NCBI GenBank assembly: GCA_016946835.1
Contig: JACVTC010000095.1
Span: 297,501 to 359,500 of the forward strand
Length of the DNA: 62,000 bases
Origin: Neocallimastix lanati (nom. inval.)
Lineage: Eukaryota > Neocallimastigomycota > Neocallimastigomycetes > Neocallimastigales > Neocallimastigaceae
Direction of reading: 5' to 3'
In this document: positions 46,744 through 60,575 of the stretch, piece after piece
Layout of the letters: each line of letters opens with the position of its first letter
How positions within the stretch are numbered: position 1 is the first letter of the stretch
Program-made: the position numbers and the translations under genes
Notes under the pieces: model-generated
What the model saw: the letters and a program-made list of their open reading frames with translations, nothing else
Databases searched by the model: none
Told to the model about the DNA's origin: nothing

Positions 46744-46947
46744 GGGAGAGTTGCATTTCGACAAGTGGAGTATTGATATAAATAAATGAATAAATAAATA
46801 AGTAATAATTCAAAATATTTTTTTTAAAATTGTTTTTATTCGATATTAATAATATTTTATTTTATTGATTGATTTATTTATTTATTTAATAGTTTTCAAT
46901 TTGGCGAAATGCAACTTGGCGAATTACAATTTGGCGAAATGCCACAC
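46744..46947 (+). mobile_element. MITE family 1, copy 2
   Basis: Begins GGGAGAGTTGCATTTCG and closely follows the internal sequence of copy 1 (AAGTGGAGTATTGATATAAA, then the TTTTTATTCGATATTAATAA segment). It ends near GGCGAAATGCCACAC, at almost the same length (204 versus 206 bp). An extra end-like word GGCGAAATGCCCCACCC lies 30 bases beyond (46980-46996), so the right boundary could be there instead. Confidence 0.75.
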
Positions 46948-47759
46948 TTTTTAATACGCCACATGCTTTCAAAAAAATTGGCGAAATGCCCCACCCGAAA
47001 TGTCCCAATAAAAGTTTTATAACTTAATCCTTAATAATTAAAATTTTATAATCTAATCCTTAACAATTATTTAAAAAAATTTAAATTTATAATTTATATT
47101 TAAAAAAAAAAAAAAATAATAAAAAAAATTGAACTATATTAATATTCTTTTTTAACTCAATGACTAACTTCATATTTTTTTTTGTAATTTAGTGAGATTT
47201 AGATGTAATAAAATTTTATTTAGTAAACCTTTATATATTTATTATAATTAATTAGTTGTTATAATATTTCGAATAACTTTTTAGCTAATTAATAAAAGCA
47301 CGAAGAAAAAAATATTTTTTATTGTAAAATTTACACTTATTAATACTTTTTGAAGAAAACCATGTTTGGTTTGATGAGAGTTTCGAGAAATCGTGATTTC
47401 TTTCTTGAAAATGAATCTTATTAAAGAAAAAATGATTAAAAAATAATTATTAAAATAAAACTTAGTAGTTTCATTCGATTATAGAATTTTCAACCGAAGA
47501 AACTCAAGAAGTTTCTACAATAATCAAGTTTTATTGAACTAAAATTATCAAAGATTGAGAAATGAGGTGAGTCGAACCCAGAGAGTTCAGCTTAACTTGA
47601 GAGTCATCGTATGTCACAAATAAAGAACCAATAATACTTCAATTGATAATAATTTCCTTAATGAAGAATCCAATTTTAGTGATAAAACTGAAAGTGAAAA
47701 TGAATTCATTATAGATTTCTGTAAAAAAAAAAAAAAAAAAAAAAATGAATGATACTAGC

Positions 47760-48250
47760 AACATAATGAATGACCTAAATAATCTTCAATGTCGTTTACA
47801 GTAGGTCAACTTTTGAATGCCTGTCCGACAATTCGTTAACAATTATCACAAGGTTTAAAATTAGAAAAGTATTAAAGTAATTAGAACTGTGAGTAATGTT
47901 GATTTCACAAACTTTGTTCGTTAATAATAATGACCATAGCTACATAAGTGAGAGCAATAAAATAGATGAAGAAGACTTTGCAATGGTTGACCCAAGCGTT
48001 GATGAAGTAAAAGGATAGGAAAAGTTTTAGTTGATTCTTTGTAGTAATCTCAGCATCGTTACTAAACAATATTTTGAAAAAATGCCAGGTGAATATGAAA
48101 CAGTTGGAAAAAGTCGAGGAAGAATTCAATTATCCATTTAAGATGAAGAATACTCGGAAGGAATTATTGTTCGATTACGAGTAAAAATTAACAACTATGA
48201 ATTTAATGTAGATTTTAGAATCGTAGCAAAAGAAGATTCTTATTTACGAT
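47760..48250 (+). pseudogene. Decayed LTR-retrotransposon Gag-linker / protease fragment
   Basis: Pieces of one ancestral frame can be read across frame changes. ATG at 47789 opens a segment with VGQLLNACPTIR followed by a stop, then QLSQGLKLEK. Around 48030-48040 VLVDS is followed, after a frame break and stop, by SNLSIVTKQYFEKM. Then come KSRGRIQLSI with a stop, and VKINNYEFNVDFRIVAKEDS. This order resembles the linker and aspartic protease of Ty3/gypsy-like elements. The D-S-G active-site triplet is destroyed at the break. No reverse transcriptase or integrase follows; the fragment ends at the right arm of the surrounding element. It is non-functional. Family assignment is from motif style only. 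Confidence 0.6.
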
Positions 48251-48652
48251 ACACTTATATATTAGCAATATATGCATATATGTTCATCAACATCATCATC
48301 ATTTCTGAACTTTTAATAACAACAATGACTTCATATATTGCTAATATTTAACCTCAAAACTATGTACTTCATATATATATGTCACAACTGCTGTTTTTCA
48401 ATTAATTAATCAGGTTTTATGGTTGTTTATTGAACTTTCAAAATTATATCATTTATATACAATCATTGCTGTTTTGACCATATTTGATATAGGCTTCAAT
48501 TATTAAAATAAACATACAGGCTTTTATGACAAATATATGTTCAAAACCATGTGTTGATAAATCAATATTTTCTGAAGCCTATATCAATGACTTAGAAATT
48601 GAATTTCTTCATTTTAATTAATTATAATTTTAATATTTAAATATAAAATACA

Positions 48653-48830
48653 GGCGTGGTGCATTTCGCCAGGTTGCATTTCGCCAAATTGAAAATTATT
48701 AAATAAATAAATAAATCAATAAATAAACAATTTTAAAAAAATATTTTGAATTAATATTTATTTATTTTTTCATTTATTTATATAAATATTCCACTTGTCG
48801 AAATGCAACCTGTCGAAATGCAACTCTCCC
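48653..48830 (-). mobile_element. MITE family 1, copy 3, reverse orientation
   Basis: Reads GGGAGAGTTGCATTTCG to GGCGAAATGC on the minus strand and shares the internal AAGTGGA and AATAAATGAA segments with copies 1 and 2. The flanks ATAAAATACA (left) and ATAAAATTACA (right) look like a slightly diverged target duplication. With copy 1 it forms the outer inverted pair of the 44.8-48.8 kb cluster. Confidence 0.8.
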
Positions 48831-50503
48831 ATAAAATTACATATTTAATTAGCATATAACTTTTATAAGTATGATAATATTTAATATACTTCAAATATGC
48901 GCCACCCATATTATACAAAACAAATACATTAAATAATAGATTTTTATATAATAAATATTTGTTAAGATATATAATTATTAATAAAAAACATTTTATATTT
49001 TAAACATTATTTCCAATAAAGATTAATAACAATATAAACATTATATATTTTTTTATATTTTAATGGTATTTGTTTTAAATAAAATATAAATAGTATTAAA
49101 TAAGAGAATAATTTCTTTTATATATATATAATTTTTTTTTTTTTTTTGATTTTTTTACTACTCTATAATATTTATTGTTACATCACTTAGAATGGATATT
49201 TGAAACATTCAATATTTGAGAAAAGTATGTGTGTTTTTTATAATAAACTTTATTTATTTTTGTATTTATTTAATACATAAATTTTATTAATGTAAAGAAC
49301 TCATTTTTTTAAGATAATAAAAATAATTATTTTTATAGTAAAAATTACATATTTAATCATGTGATAATTCTATGAATTAATACACATAGATAAATGTTAC
49401 ACAACATAAAAATATAAGAATAAAATATTAATATAAGATAAGAATATAATATTGATAATAATATAAGAATATAAAAATATAATTTTAATAATATAAAAAT
49501 ATAAAATAAAATGTGATTATTTTAACAATATTAAACAACTATATATAAATTGTAAATAATAAAAGAGTTATTAACTAAATAATACTTGTTGATATTTTTA
49601 ATATTAAATATAATATTGTAAAATAAATATTATATATGTATTTTAATCAATATTTTTTGCATATTATTCTAATGATTAATTTGTTAATAGTATAATATAT
49701 AAGGTTAATTATGAATGGATTAAAGGATTTTTATAAAAAGTTCTTTTAAATAAAAACTATAGGATTAGATTAAAATAAAGTTGGAGAAAGCTTAATTGTA
49801 TTTTTTTTAATATATTAAAATATATTTCTATTAATTCAATAATTTATATTACAGATATATTAAATATATATTAAAATATAAAGATTATCATAAAAAATAT
49901 TAAAATAAATAGATAAATAATTAATTAAATTTAAAAATTAAAATTTCATATGAAAATTTATGAAAACTTTTTAAAATAAATAATTCTTTAATAATGTATT
50001 ATATATAAATATAAATATTAATATTGACACATAAAAAATAAAGTTTAGTAATTTTAATAGAATGAAATTATGTATTTATTAAATATTTATATATTTTGAT
50101 TTTATTTTTTATAAATACTTATAAAACAATTGACAATACCAACTTTTCAATAATAAAAATTATTTTTAAATTTAAATATAAAAAAAGGGAGAAAATGCAA
50201 GATTATATGATGTTAACATAATTTCTAATACGAAATATTAATATATATATATTTTTTCTTTTCTAATAAAAATGATTAATATAAAAATTTATATATTGGA
50301 AATTAATTATTAATGTATTATTAAAATTTTGAGTTTTACAATTATAAAAAAAAAAGTGTAAAATAAGTTAATATATAATTAAAATCGATTGATTTCAATG
50401 GAATATACAATTAATATAATAAAACTAATAAATGAATTAAATGATTATTATTCTTTTATATATATTAAAATTATAAATATATATATATTTTAATTTGGTT
50501 GTT
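48831..50503. other. Gene-free AT-rich DNA
   Basis: No exon, RNA gene or repeat family was recognised; only drifting AT-rich sequence with short TA runs. Confidence 0.5.
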
Positions 50504-50809
50504 GTCATAGAAGGAAGAACATAGACTTGCACATAATGGGTACCCATTTCCCAATATGGCCATATAATTATTAATTAACTGTAAGGTAATGAGTTATTGG
50601 CATACTGTAACAGCTTCGCCGCTCTCAATCGTCGTTACACACTGCCCGGAGATGCCTTCCTAACGTTCCTACATATATCTCCATTGACCACGAGCATTAG
50701 AACGGAATCATTAACTCCTCCCTAGTGCGTGTAATCATTGGTAATTAGAAATATTACAATCATCAAGGTTTATGCTTCAATTCAAAGCATAGTCATAGAA
50801 GGAAGAACA
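50504..50809. mobile_element. 270-bp GC-rich insert between exact 18-bp direct repeats
   Basis: GTCATAGAAGGAAGAACA occurs exactly at 50504-50521 and 50792-50809, flanking a 270-base stretch with far more G and C than its surroundings. The insert has a 12-base palindrome ATGGGTACCCAT (about 50538-50549), a possible stem TGTAAC/GTTACA at about 50606-50640, and a terminal hairpin ATGCTT/AAAGCAT next to the right repeat. An 18-bp duplication suits target-primed reverse transcription (SINE-like), but no poly-A tail or clear pol III boxes were found. No open frame. Confidence 0.6.
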
Positions 50810-51836
50810 ACAATAATAATAGTATATATATATATAAATACAGTTATTTATCAATTATAATAAAAAGAAATAGCAATCACAAGTATAAGAGAAAGTAATG
50901 CTAATTAAATTGATTTTATAAGATGTTCTGCAAAAATAAATTAATATGTTATTTAATATATAATTAATGTATGCTGTAATTTATTGTAGAATAATCCAAT
51001 ATTTAACTAATTTATAATTTAAAATTTGTATTGATGAATATATTATGCATATATTATAACAATCAAGTAAATATAATATAAATTTATTGGATAATTTATT
51101 AAATGGAATTTAAAGATGAGTCCATTTTAATATTTTAATGGTAAAATTATAATTTTTGAAAAGAGAAATAAAATCCAAAGAATGTATTAACAATTAAAAA
51201 ATTATTTTTATTTAGCTCATATTTATGTTTTTTTAATATAATAGAATATAAAAGTAAATTAATTATAGATTATTAATTCACCTTCAACAGGTATAATTTG
51301 TATTACTAATTATAATAAAAACATAATCTCTCTTGTTGAATTTATATTGTATATGAAACTATAACATTAAATTTTTCAACAGCATATATTATCGTATTAA
51401 AGCAATCAATATTAAAAATATGAAGAGATTCTTTCAAATTTTAATGGTAACAATATGTTTATAATATTTAATAATATATAGTTATTTATGATAATAGTGG
51501 TGATAATAACTATTTATTTATTATAAGAATAATATTTAATAATAAAGATATTAAAAGATAAATAGTTTGATATACAAAAGTTAAGGGTTTTTTATTAATT
51601 ATTAATATTTTTTAAAATATTCGAGGTTTATTTTATTTATTCATTGATTAAAAATCTTATTACGTATATAAGAATATTAAATATAATAATAATATATAAT
51701 ATTATTTATGAATATAAAAAATTTCATACTTTTATCATTAAATTAGATTAATTATCTATTTTAAATTACCCCCAAAAATTCTTTTTTTTTTTTTTTTTAT
51801 AATTAATACGATTCAAGAATGTCATATTTTAATATT
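50810..51836. other. Gene-free AT-rich DNA
   Basis: Nothing recognisable on either strand, apart from homopolymers and short repeats. Confidence 0.5.
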
Positions 51837-52475
51837 AATAATAAATAATAAATAATAAATAATAAATAATAAATAATAAATAATAAATAATAAATAATAA
51901 ATAATAAATAATAAATAATAAATAATAAATAATAAATAATAAATAATAAATAATAAATAATAAATAATAAATAAAAATAATAAATAATAAATAATAAATA
52001 ATAAATAATAAATAATAAATAATAAATAATAATAATAATAAATAATAAATAATAAATAATAAATAATAAATAATAAATAATAAATAATAAATAATAAATA
52101 ATAAATAATAAATAATAAATAATAAATAATAAATAATAAATAATAAATAATAAATAATAAATAATAAATAATAAATAATAAATAATAAATAATAAATAAT
52201 AAATAAATAATAAATAATAAATAATAAATAATAAATAATAAATAATAAATAATAAATAATAAATAATAAATAATAAATAATAAATAATAAATAATAAATA
52301 ATAAATAATAAATAATAAATAATAAATAATAAATAATAAATAATAAATAATTAAATAATTAAATAATTAAATAATAAATAATAGAATAATAAATAATTAA
52401 ATAATAGAATAATAAATAATAAGTATTAAATAATAAATAATAAATAATTAAATAATAGAATAATAAATAATAAAT
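51837..52475 (-). repeat. (AATAAAT)n heptamer satellite, reverse of the 41.7-kb array
   Basis: About 75 near-perfect heptamer units up to about 52350, then decayed variants (ATTAAATA, ATAGAATA). The unit is the reverse complement of TTATTTA at 41.7 kb, so the two arrays form a potential inverted pair 10 kb apart around the mobile-element cluster. Confidence 0.95.
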
Positions 52476-54542
<2,067 letters not shown>

Positions 54543-54755
54543 TTAATTTTGTTTATTATTTAATAAATTTAGCATTTACTATAGATATTTATTAACCACA
54601 ATTACTATATTTCAAATTATTCGATTATCTATAAATAGGTTAAAGAAAGACCTAAAAATTTTCCTTTTTTTCTTTTTTTATAAAAACAAAATTAAAAAAA
54701 ATAAATAAATAAATAATTACTATATTTTTTTATTTAAAAAAAATATAATAAGCAA

Positions 54756-54788
<33 letters not shown>

Positions 54789-54865
54789 GAATTTTAATTT
54801 TAAAAAATATATAAGAAAATAAAATAAATATATTATTTAAGATAAAAAAAAAAAATTAATTTAAG

Positions 54866-55754
54866 ATGTCTTTTCTCAAGAATATTGATAATGAAGTCTT
54901 TTTAATGACTTGTGGTATTATTACTTTCGTAAGTATTGAATGTGAAAGTTTAAGAAGTAAAATTTAATACTATTACAAATAAATGAAATAAAATTTTGAA
55001 GGTGTATATATGGAATTAATAATATATATAAAATTTTAATAAAAATAAAATGTTTATTTTTTTAAAATGTTTACTTCATTAATAATATAATTAAAAAAAA
55101 ATACATTTTTTTCGTTAATTATTTGTATAAGGATAATATTTATTATTTAATTAGATTTCAGTTTATTTATAATAATTTTATGAATAAGAAAGATATATAT
55201 AAAAAAAAAATAAAAAGAAAGGAAAAAAAAAGAATTAAATTTAAATAAATATTAATTTCTTTAATGAATTTTCTTCAATAATAAAATTTATATATTAGTT
55301 CGTTCCATTTGCCACAGTTATATTTACTTCTGATCCGGATAACATGACACTTCATGATTATCTATTTTTATTCTCCGGTGCTATAATGGGTCCAACCGGT
55401 TTATTCTGTATCGCTAATGTAAGTAAAAATTGGCTATATATTTTTAATTATTTGTAAATAATTGAATATAATAAAATAATAAAAAAAAAAATATCATTAT
55501 TAATGTATATATATATGCTTTTGCTATATTAATATATTATATCAATTATTTTAGGACAACACTTTAAATATGAAAATTGATGCTGTTTACTTAGCTTATG
55601 CAGCTTATGTTGAATTTAAGCACCTTCTTGACATTTTCAATGGTACTTCCCAATTATCTTTCTTCGGTAGTTTCTGTATTCCATTCTTCTTTGTTTACTT
55701 TGTAAGTTACAAATAAAAAAAATTTATGATAATGATTTAAGAAATAATATTAAT

Positions 55755-55787
<33 letters not shown>

Positions 55788-56077
55788 AATAATATAAAAA
55801 AATTAAAATAATTGTGTAGGTTGTTAATTTCATTTGTTTAATTGTTTACATCAAGAACTATAATGGTTCATTTGAAGAAAGATTAGCTAGAGGTGAATTC
55901 AAGGATGATCCTTTATTAAAGGAACTTATTGAAAATGATAAGGTTGAAAAGGCTAAGGAAAGAGAATATGAAAGAAAGAGAATTGAAAGAAATGAAGCTA
56001 GAAAGGCTGAAAAGGAAAAGAAGAAGGCTGAAAAGGAGGCTGAAAAGAAAGAAGCTGAAGAAAAGAAAGATCTTTAA
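54866..56077 (+). CDS. Small four-helix membrane protein with charged tail, 195 aa
   Basis: Four exons, 54866-54928, 55299-55418, 55555-55701 and 55820-56077, all joining at codon boundaries; introns are GTAAGT...TAG, 370, 136 and 118 nt. The ATG follows AAG in AT-only leader DNA and no earlier in-frame exon was seen. The first 120 residues contain four hydrophobic segments (about 10-33, 41-60, 72-90 and 97-122), with a polar stretch TSDPDNMTLHD between the first two. The last 70 residues form a Lys/Glu/Arg-rich helix (EKEKKKAEKEAEKKEAEEKK) likely to be cytoplasmic. No signal peptide or catalytic motif was seen. I do not recognise the family. Its overall shape (four-helix bundle plus basic-acidic coiled tail) suits an endomembrane adaptor, which is inference. 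Exon codons are much more GC-rich than the introns, supporting real coding. Confidence 0.85.
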
Positions 56078-56329
56078 AAATTACAGAGATAATAATAGAA
56101 TAAATCATATTTTAAAATATATAATAATCATAAATCCTATGTAACGTTTTATAATTGATAACTTTTTATTTTTATTTTTATTTTTTTTTAATTAATGTTA
56201 ATATTATAAATGAAAATAATTAAATTATAAATGAAAAAAAAATATTATAGAAAAGTATTATTGTATTTTTTTATGATATTATTTTATTCTTTTATAGTAT
56301 TTCTTTTATTATTATATTTCATTTATAGA

Positions 56330-56379
<50 letters not shown>

Positions 56380-57179
56380 AATTCGAAGCAAAACTAAACG
56401 AAGTAGATATAGTTAAAAAAATAATTTATGATTATTAAATTTATTTTATATTCAATTTCTTTTCAATTTTTTTTTTTTCGCTTAGATACTACTAATCATA
56501 ACATAATTTTTTATTTTTTTAATCTAATCTAATATATGATTTTAAATAACAACAACCAAAAAACAATAATAATAACAAGAACAAAAACAGTAAAAACAAA
56601 AACAAAAAAAAAACAAAACAAAAAACAAGAAACAAAAACAAAAACAAAAAATATAAAATATAAAAATTATTAAGAAAATAAAAATAATAATAAAATTAAA
56701 ATATAATAAAACTAATAAAACTAATAAAATATAATAAAAAAAATAAAAATTAAAAAAAAAAAAAAAAAATACTATATTTTTTATTGAGAGTGTTTAAAAT
56801 TATTAATGGAGAATTATAAGATTAATATTGATTAGATCATTAGTAATACTAATCAATTGTTTTTGAATAATATTACCTAAATAAAACAAACAATAATTCT
56901 ATTATTAATTTTTTTAAATTTATTAAAACAAATAGTCCTACTTATAGTGTGATGAACTTTATACTATTTTTGAAAATCGTGGGTAATATTTGTAATTTTT
57001 ATTGAAATATGAGTTGGTAAATATGATATATATATTTGACGTAGGTACCGATTAATTATTATATAACTTCCTTCTTGGTGGGAAGAGATGCAGATATAAT
57101 AGATTTAAATTATAAAAAGGAATGAGATATTTTGTTTAAGAACCAAATCATTTCTGGTGATTATTCAAAAAAATGTTAT
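56078..57179. other. Intergenic DNA with 43-base A run and a GC-richer start of the next island
   Basis: A 43-base A run sits at 56335-56377. From about 56935 the sequence becomes richer in G and C, with a hairpin CTTCC...GGAAG near 57068-57085. This may be an extension of the structured element that follows; no open frame is present. Confidence 0.5.
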
Positions 57180-57830
57180 TCTAGTTGCGATCTGAAGCTA
57201 GTATTCCACAAGGGTTGCTCTTCTGATGACGTAAGCGCAAACTAACTAAGGAGCGGAGAAGATCATAATTTTTTTCAAATAGTCAATTCGAACTCTAATC
57301 CAGAATAAAAGAATTCCCTGTTTTTCAGAAGAGTGATCGTTACATATAAACTTTTATCTGAGTTTATTTATACGTTTTATTTTGAATATATATATATTTT
57401 TTTATATCAGATTACTATTTAAAATACTATTATGTTTTTATTGAACAAGCAATAATTATTTTTGTATTAATTGTGTGTTTTTTTATTAAAAAAAAAAAAA
57501 AAAAATTCAAGTAATTAATAAATGAAGTTAATGCTTGTTCACCATGGTTAAGTATTCCTGTTGCTAGACTATATAATTGCTAGTATACAAAGTACTTGAT
57601 CTGTAAGAGTATTAGAACAGTTGTTCTTTCCTCGATGATGGTTCAATAGATCACTGAAAAGAAGCCCGTCATATAAGGTGGTGTATAGGGAATATCTTTT
57701 ATATTAGCCTTGCTTAGAGAGAGGTTCGCTTCGACGCCGAAACTCGGGGAAGAATCTAATGAGAGTCTGATACGTTTAACGGAGAAATTGGAGGTCCTAT
57801 TGCTCTCTCCTCTTAATAATTCCAGTCTTA
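57180..57830 (+). ncRNA. Candidate structured RNA / dispersed element, copy B
   Basis: The second copy of the element at 44.3 kb, in the same orientation, longer and with an extra GC-rich 3' part (57721-57830). Visible stems: CTCTTCTG/CAGAAGAG (57218-57225 with 57326-57333), GAACAAGCA/TGCTTGTTC (57443-57451 with 57532-57540), AGAACA/TGTTCT (57614-57627) and GGAGA/TCTCC in 57781-57810. The hairpin matching copy A's CAAGTGC/GCACTTG is retained at 57580-57598: one G-C pair becomes A-T with both sides changed, and the loop-closing C-G becomes T-G, with one pair lost. Copy B also has CTGATGA followed by CAAA, as copy A does. No open frame. Class unknown. Confidence 0.4.
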
Positions 57831-59000
57831 TATATAATAAGTAAATCAGATTTTTTTTTTTTTTTTTTTTGAACTATAATATTCTTTTTTATGTAATATT
57901 CATATAATTAAATATATAATAAATAAAAGCCATATTAACTATAGCAATCTATATTGAAATTGTAGGATCTTAAATACATTCTTAACATAACTAATGAGTA
58001 ATAAATAACAAATAATAAATAATAAATAATAAAAATAAATAATAATTGTTAAGAGTTAGGAATTTATGGTTTATAATTATGTCAATTTTATTAATATATT
58101 TTATGATAAAGAATTAATAGCATTTAATTATTTTAAATGTTTTTATATTAATTCATTGTGGCCTGTACATTAGTTATATTACAATATGTTTCAATACATT
58201 TAAAGCTTATTTTTTCATATATTTCACATATTCTTACAATAATAAATAATAATATTAATAATAAATAATAATATTAATAATAAATAATAATATTAATAAT
58301 AAATAATGAATAATAAATAATAAATAATAATAATAATAATAAATAATGAATAATAAATAAAAAGTAATAAATAATAAATAAGTAAATAATAATAAATGAT
58401 ATATAATTATAAATTACAAGTTCATCTAATATAAATATGTAGAAATATAATAAATCTAAAAATTATGAATAACTCTATATACATTTTATTCTAATAGTTA
58501 TACCATGTGATAACTATTAGAATAACTAAATAAAATTTATTTAGTTTATAAATATTTATGATTTTTAATAATATTGTCAAGAAAATTATGATATACTAAT
58601 ATAAATAAAACTTATTATATAGATTCACAACTATTTTTTTTTTTTTTTAATTAGATTATTATAAATATTATTTTTATTTTTTTATCTTTTTTTATTATAA
58701 TATATTATTATTTATTTTTATCTTATATATTTGCTAAAAAATATATAAAATAAAAATAAATACAGAAACAAAAACTATACAGTTAATTTAGACTATCATT
58801 AAATTAAACCAAATTTAGTTATTATTATATTATGCAGTATTGTACTAAATTATTTTTTATTAACCACAATTTACAAAATAACTATAATTTATATATATAA
58901 TAAAAAATGATACAAAAACTATTACAATTCATTGATTATAGTTTAAATAACACATTTAAATTAAAAAAAAAATAAATATTAATAATTCTAAGTATTAGTA

Positions 59001-59044
<44 letters not shown>

Positions 59045-59808
59045 CATTATATTATTTTTATTTTTATTATTATTATTTTTAATAACTATTATTTTTATTA
59101 GAAAATTAGAAAGTGTTTATTAAAATAATAATTGTTACATCGATATATGAAATTAATTTTAATATTTTAATATAAATTAAAAATTTATTTTTTGATATTA
59201 ATAAATAGCTAAATAAATAAATAAATAAATGAAAGATATTATTAATATAAATAAAAATTATAGTTTGATTAAATTTATGTATATTATTATTATATTAATA
59301 ATATATTTTAATATATTATTGAAAAATAAAAGTAGAAAAATACTTGGGGTCGTTTTGATACACTTTAAATAAATATATATAATATTTTGTATTATAAACT
59401 TTTAATCTTGTCATTAATTTATTTTTTTTTTTTTTTACAAAAATTAAATTTGTGTTTTGAAAAATAAAAAATAATTAAACAATAAATAAAAAAAAAGGAA
59501 TAATTAAAAATAGAAAAAATATAATATATATATATTATATTATTTTAACTTCATAATAGAAATAGTAAAAATTAAAAAGAGTAATTCAATAATTTATTTT
59601 AGAATAAAATTAAATTTTATTTCCTATTTAAATAAATAAAAAAAAAAACAAAAACAAAATCGAATAAAATATAGACCAAACGAAAAGTTATAGACATCAT
59701 TTATAAATAAAATTAAATCTATCAATAGAAAAAAGAAAACTAATTAAAACTAAATATTTTGAAAGGAAAGAAAATTTAAATAAATAAATATATAAAAATA
59801 TATTAAAA
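57831..59808. other. Intergenic AT-rich DNA upstream of RER1
   Basis: Holds AATAAAT-type fragments (58000-58045, 58230-58400), a perfect hairpin (58487-58524) and a (TTA)n run at about 58997-59043. The RER1 promoter must lie near its end; the words CCAAACGAAAA (59676-59686) and CATTTATAAATA (59699-59710) recur inside RER1 intron 1. No gene was seen. Confidence 0.5.
58487..58524. repeat. Perfect 15-bp inverted repeat
   Basis: TATTCTAATAGTTAT and its exact reverse complement flank the 8-base loop ACCATGTG. A small stable hairpin in intergenic DNA; function unknown. Confidence 0.85.
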
Positions 59809-60156
59809 ATGGATTTCACACAAAATGACGATGTGCAAAGGGAATCTTCTATAAATGCTTTCTTTAGAAAGTTATCTAATGTAAATATCTTTGAATTTGA
59901 TATTATTATTATTATTCATTTTTTTTTTTGTAGAACATTTATGAAATGGATGTACAGGAACTCCCATTAAATTTAACTATAAATACTCATTATAAATAAA
60001 TGTATTAATTTAAATAACAGCAGTATTAGTAATAAGATAATAATAGAGTGAATTACTAAAAAAAAAAAAAAAAAATAATGATATATACATATAATATTAT
60101 TATAGAAATGAAGGGGTAAATTATTATAATCTTTATTCATGAGTCATTTCACAAAA

Positions 60157-60189
<33 letters not shown>

Positions 60190-60542
60190 GATTTATTTAA
60201 AAAAGACCTTTTTTACAGGATAAAATTTTGTTTTGACTAAAAGAAAAAAAAAAAAAAAAAAATCAATAATATAAAAAAGTAGAAAAAATGATATTGAAGT
60301 GAATAATTTTTTCAAATAAATAAAAAAAAAAAAATTATTCAGCTTATAAAAAAACAATTAATATTATATTAAGTGAGATAGAAATAATAATAAAGAAGTT
60401 TACATATAATAATAAAAGTTAATTTATTTTTTACAATTATAAACATTAAAAATATGTTAAAAACGAAAAAACGAAAGCTTATAATTTATATTTGATATAA
60501 TATAATATATATATTTTTTATTTTTACTTTTTTTTTTTTATC

Positions 60543-60575
<33 letters not shown>

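Larger units (their letters stand above)
45296..48530. mobile_element. 3.2-kb element with long imperfect inverted arms
   Basis: Left arm 45296-45398 matches the reverse complement of 48429-48530 with only a few mismatches (shared CCTGTATGTTTATTTT, AAGCCTATATCAAATATG, TTTTGAAAGTTCAAT). Further inside, GCATATATTGCTAATATAT at about 45594 matches the reverse complement at about 48257, so the arms probably extend about 300 bases with diverged middles. Inside are MITE family 1 copies and a broken retrotransposon fragment; no intact transposase was found. It may be a non-autonomous foldback element, or LTR-like material arranged head to head. The arms are inverted, so they are not an ordinary LTR pair. 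Confidence 0.7.

Noticed and set aside
47571-47600. GGGTTCGACTC on the minus strand, like a tRNA T-loop
   Set aside because: The flanking bases do not form the T-arm stem, and no D-arm, anticodon arm or acceptor stem could be assembled.
47905-48129. 74-codon minus-strand frame
   Set aside because: It is antisense to the better-supported retrotransposon protease relic and has no recognisable protein features.
55929-56144. 71-codon Lys/Arg-rich frame
   Set aside because: It is an alternative frame over the charged tail of the four-helix membrane protein's last exon.
57721-57760. tRNA or rRNA fragment at the GC-rich 3' part of copy B
   Set aside because: GGTTCGCTTCGACGCC looks tRNA-like, but no acceptor or anticodon arm fits, and no rRNA core sequence was recognised.
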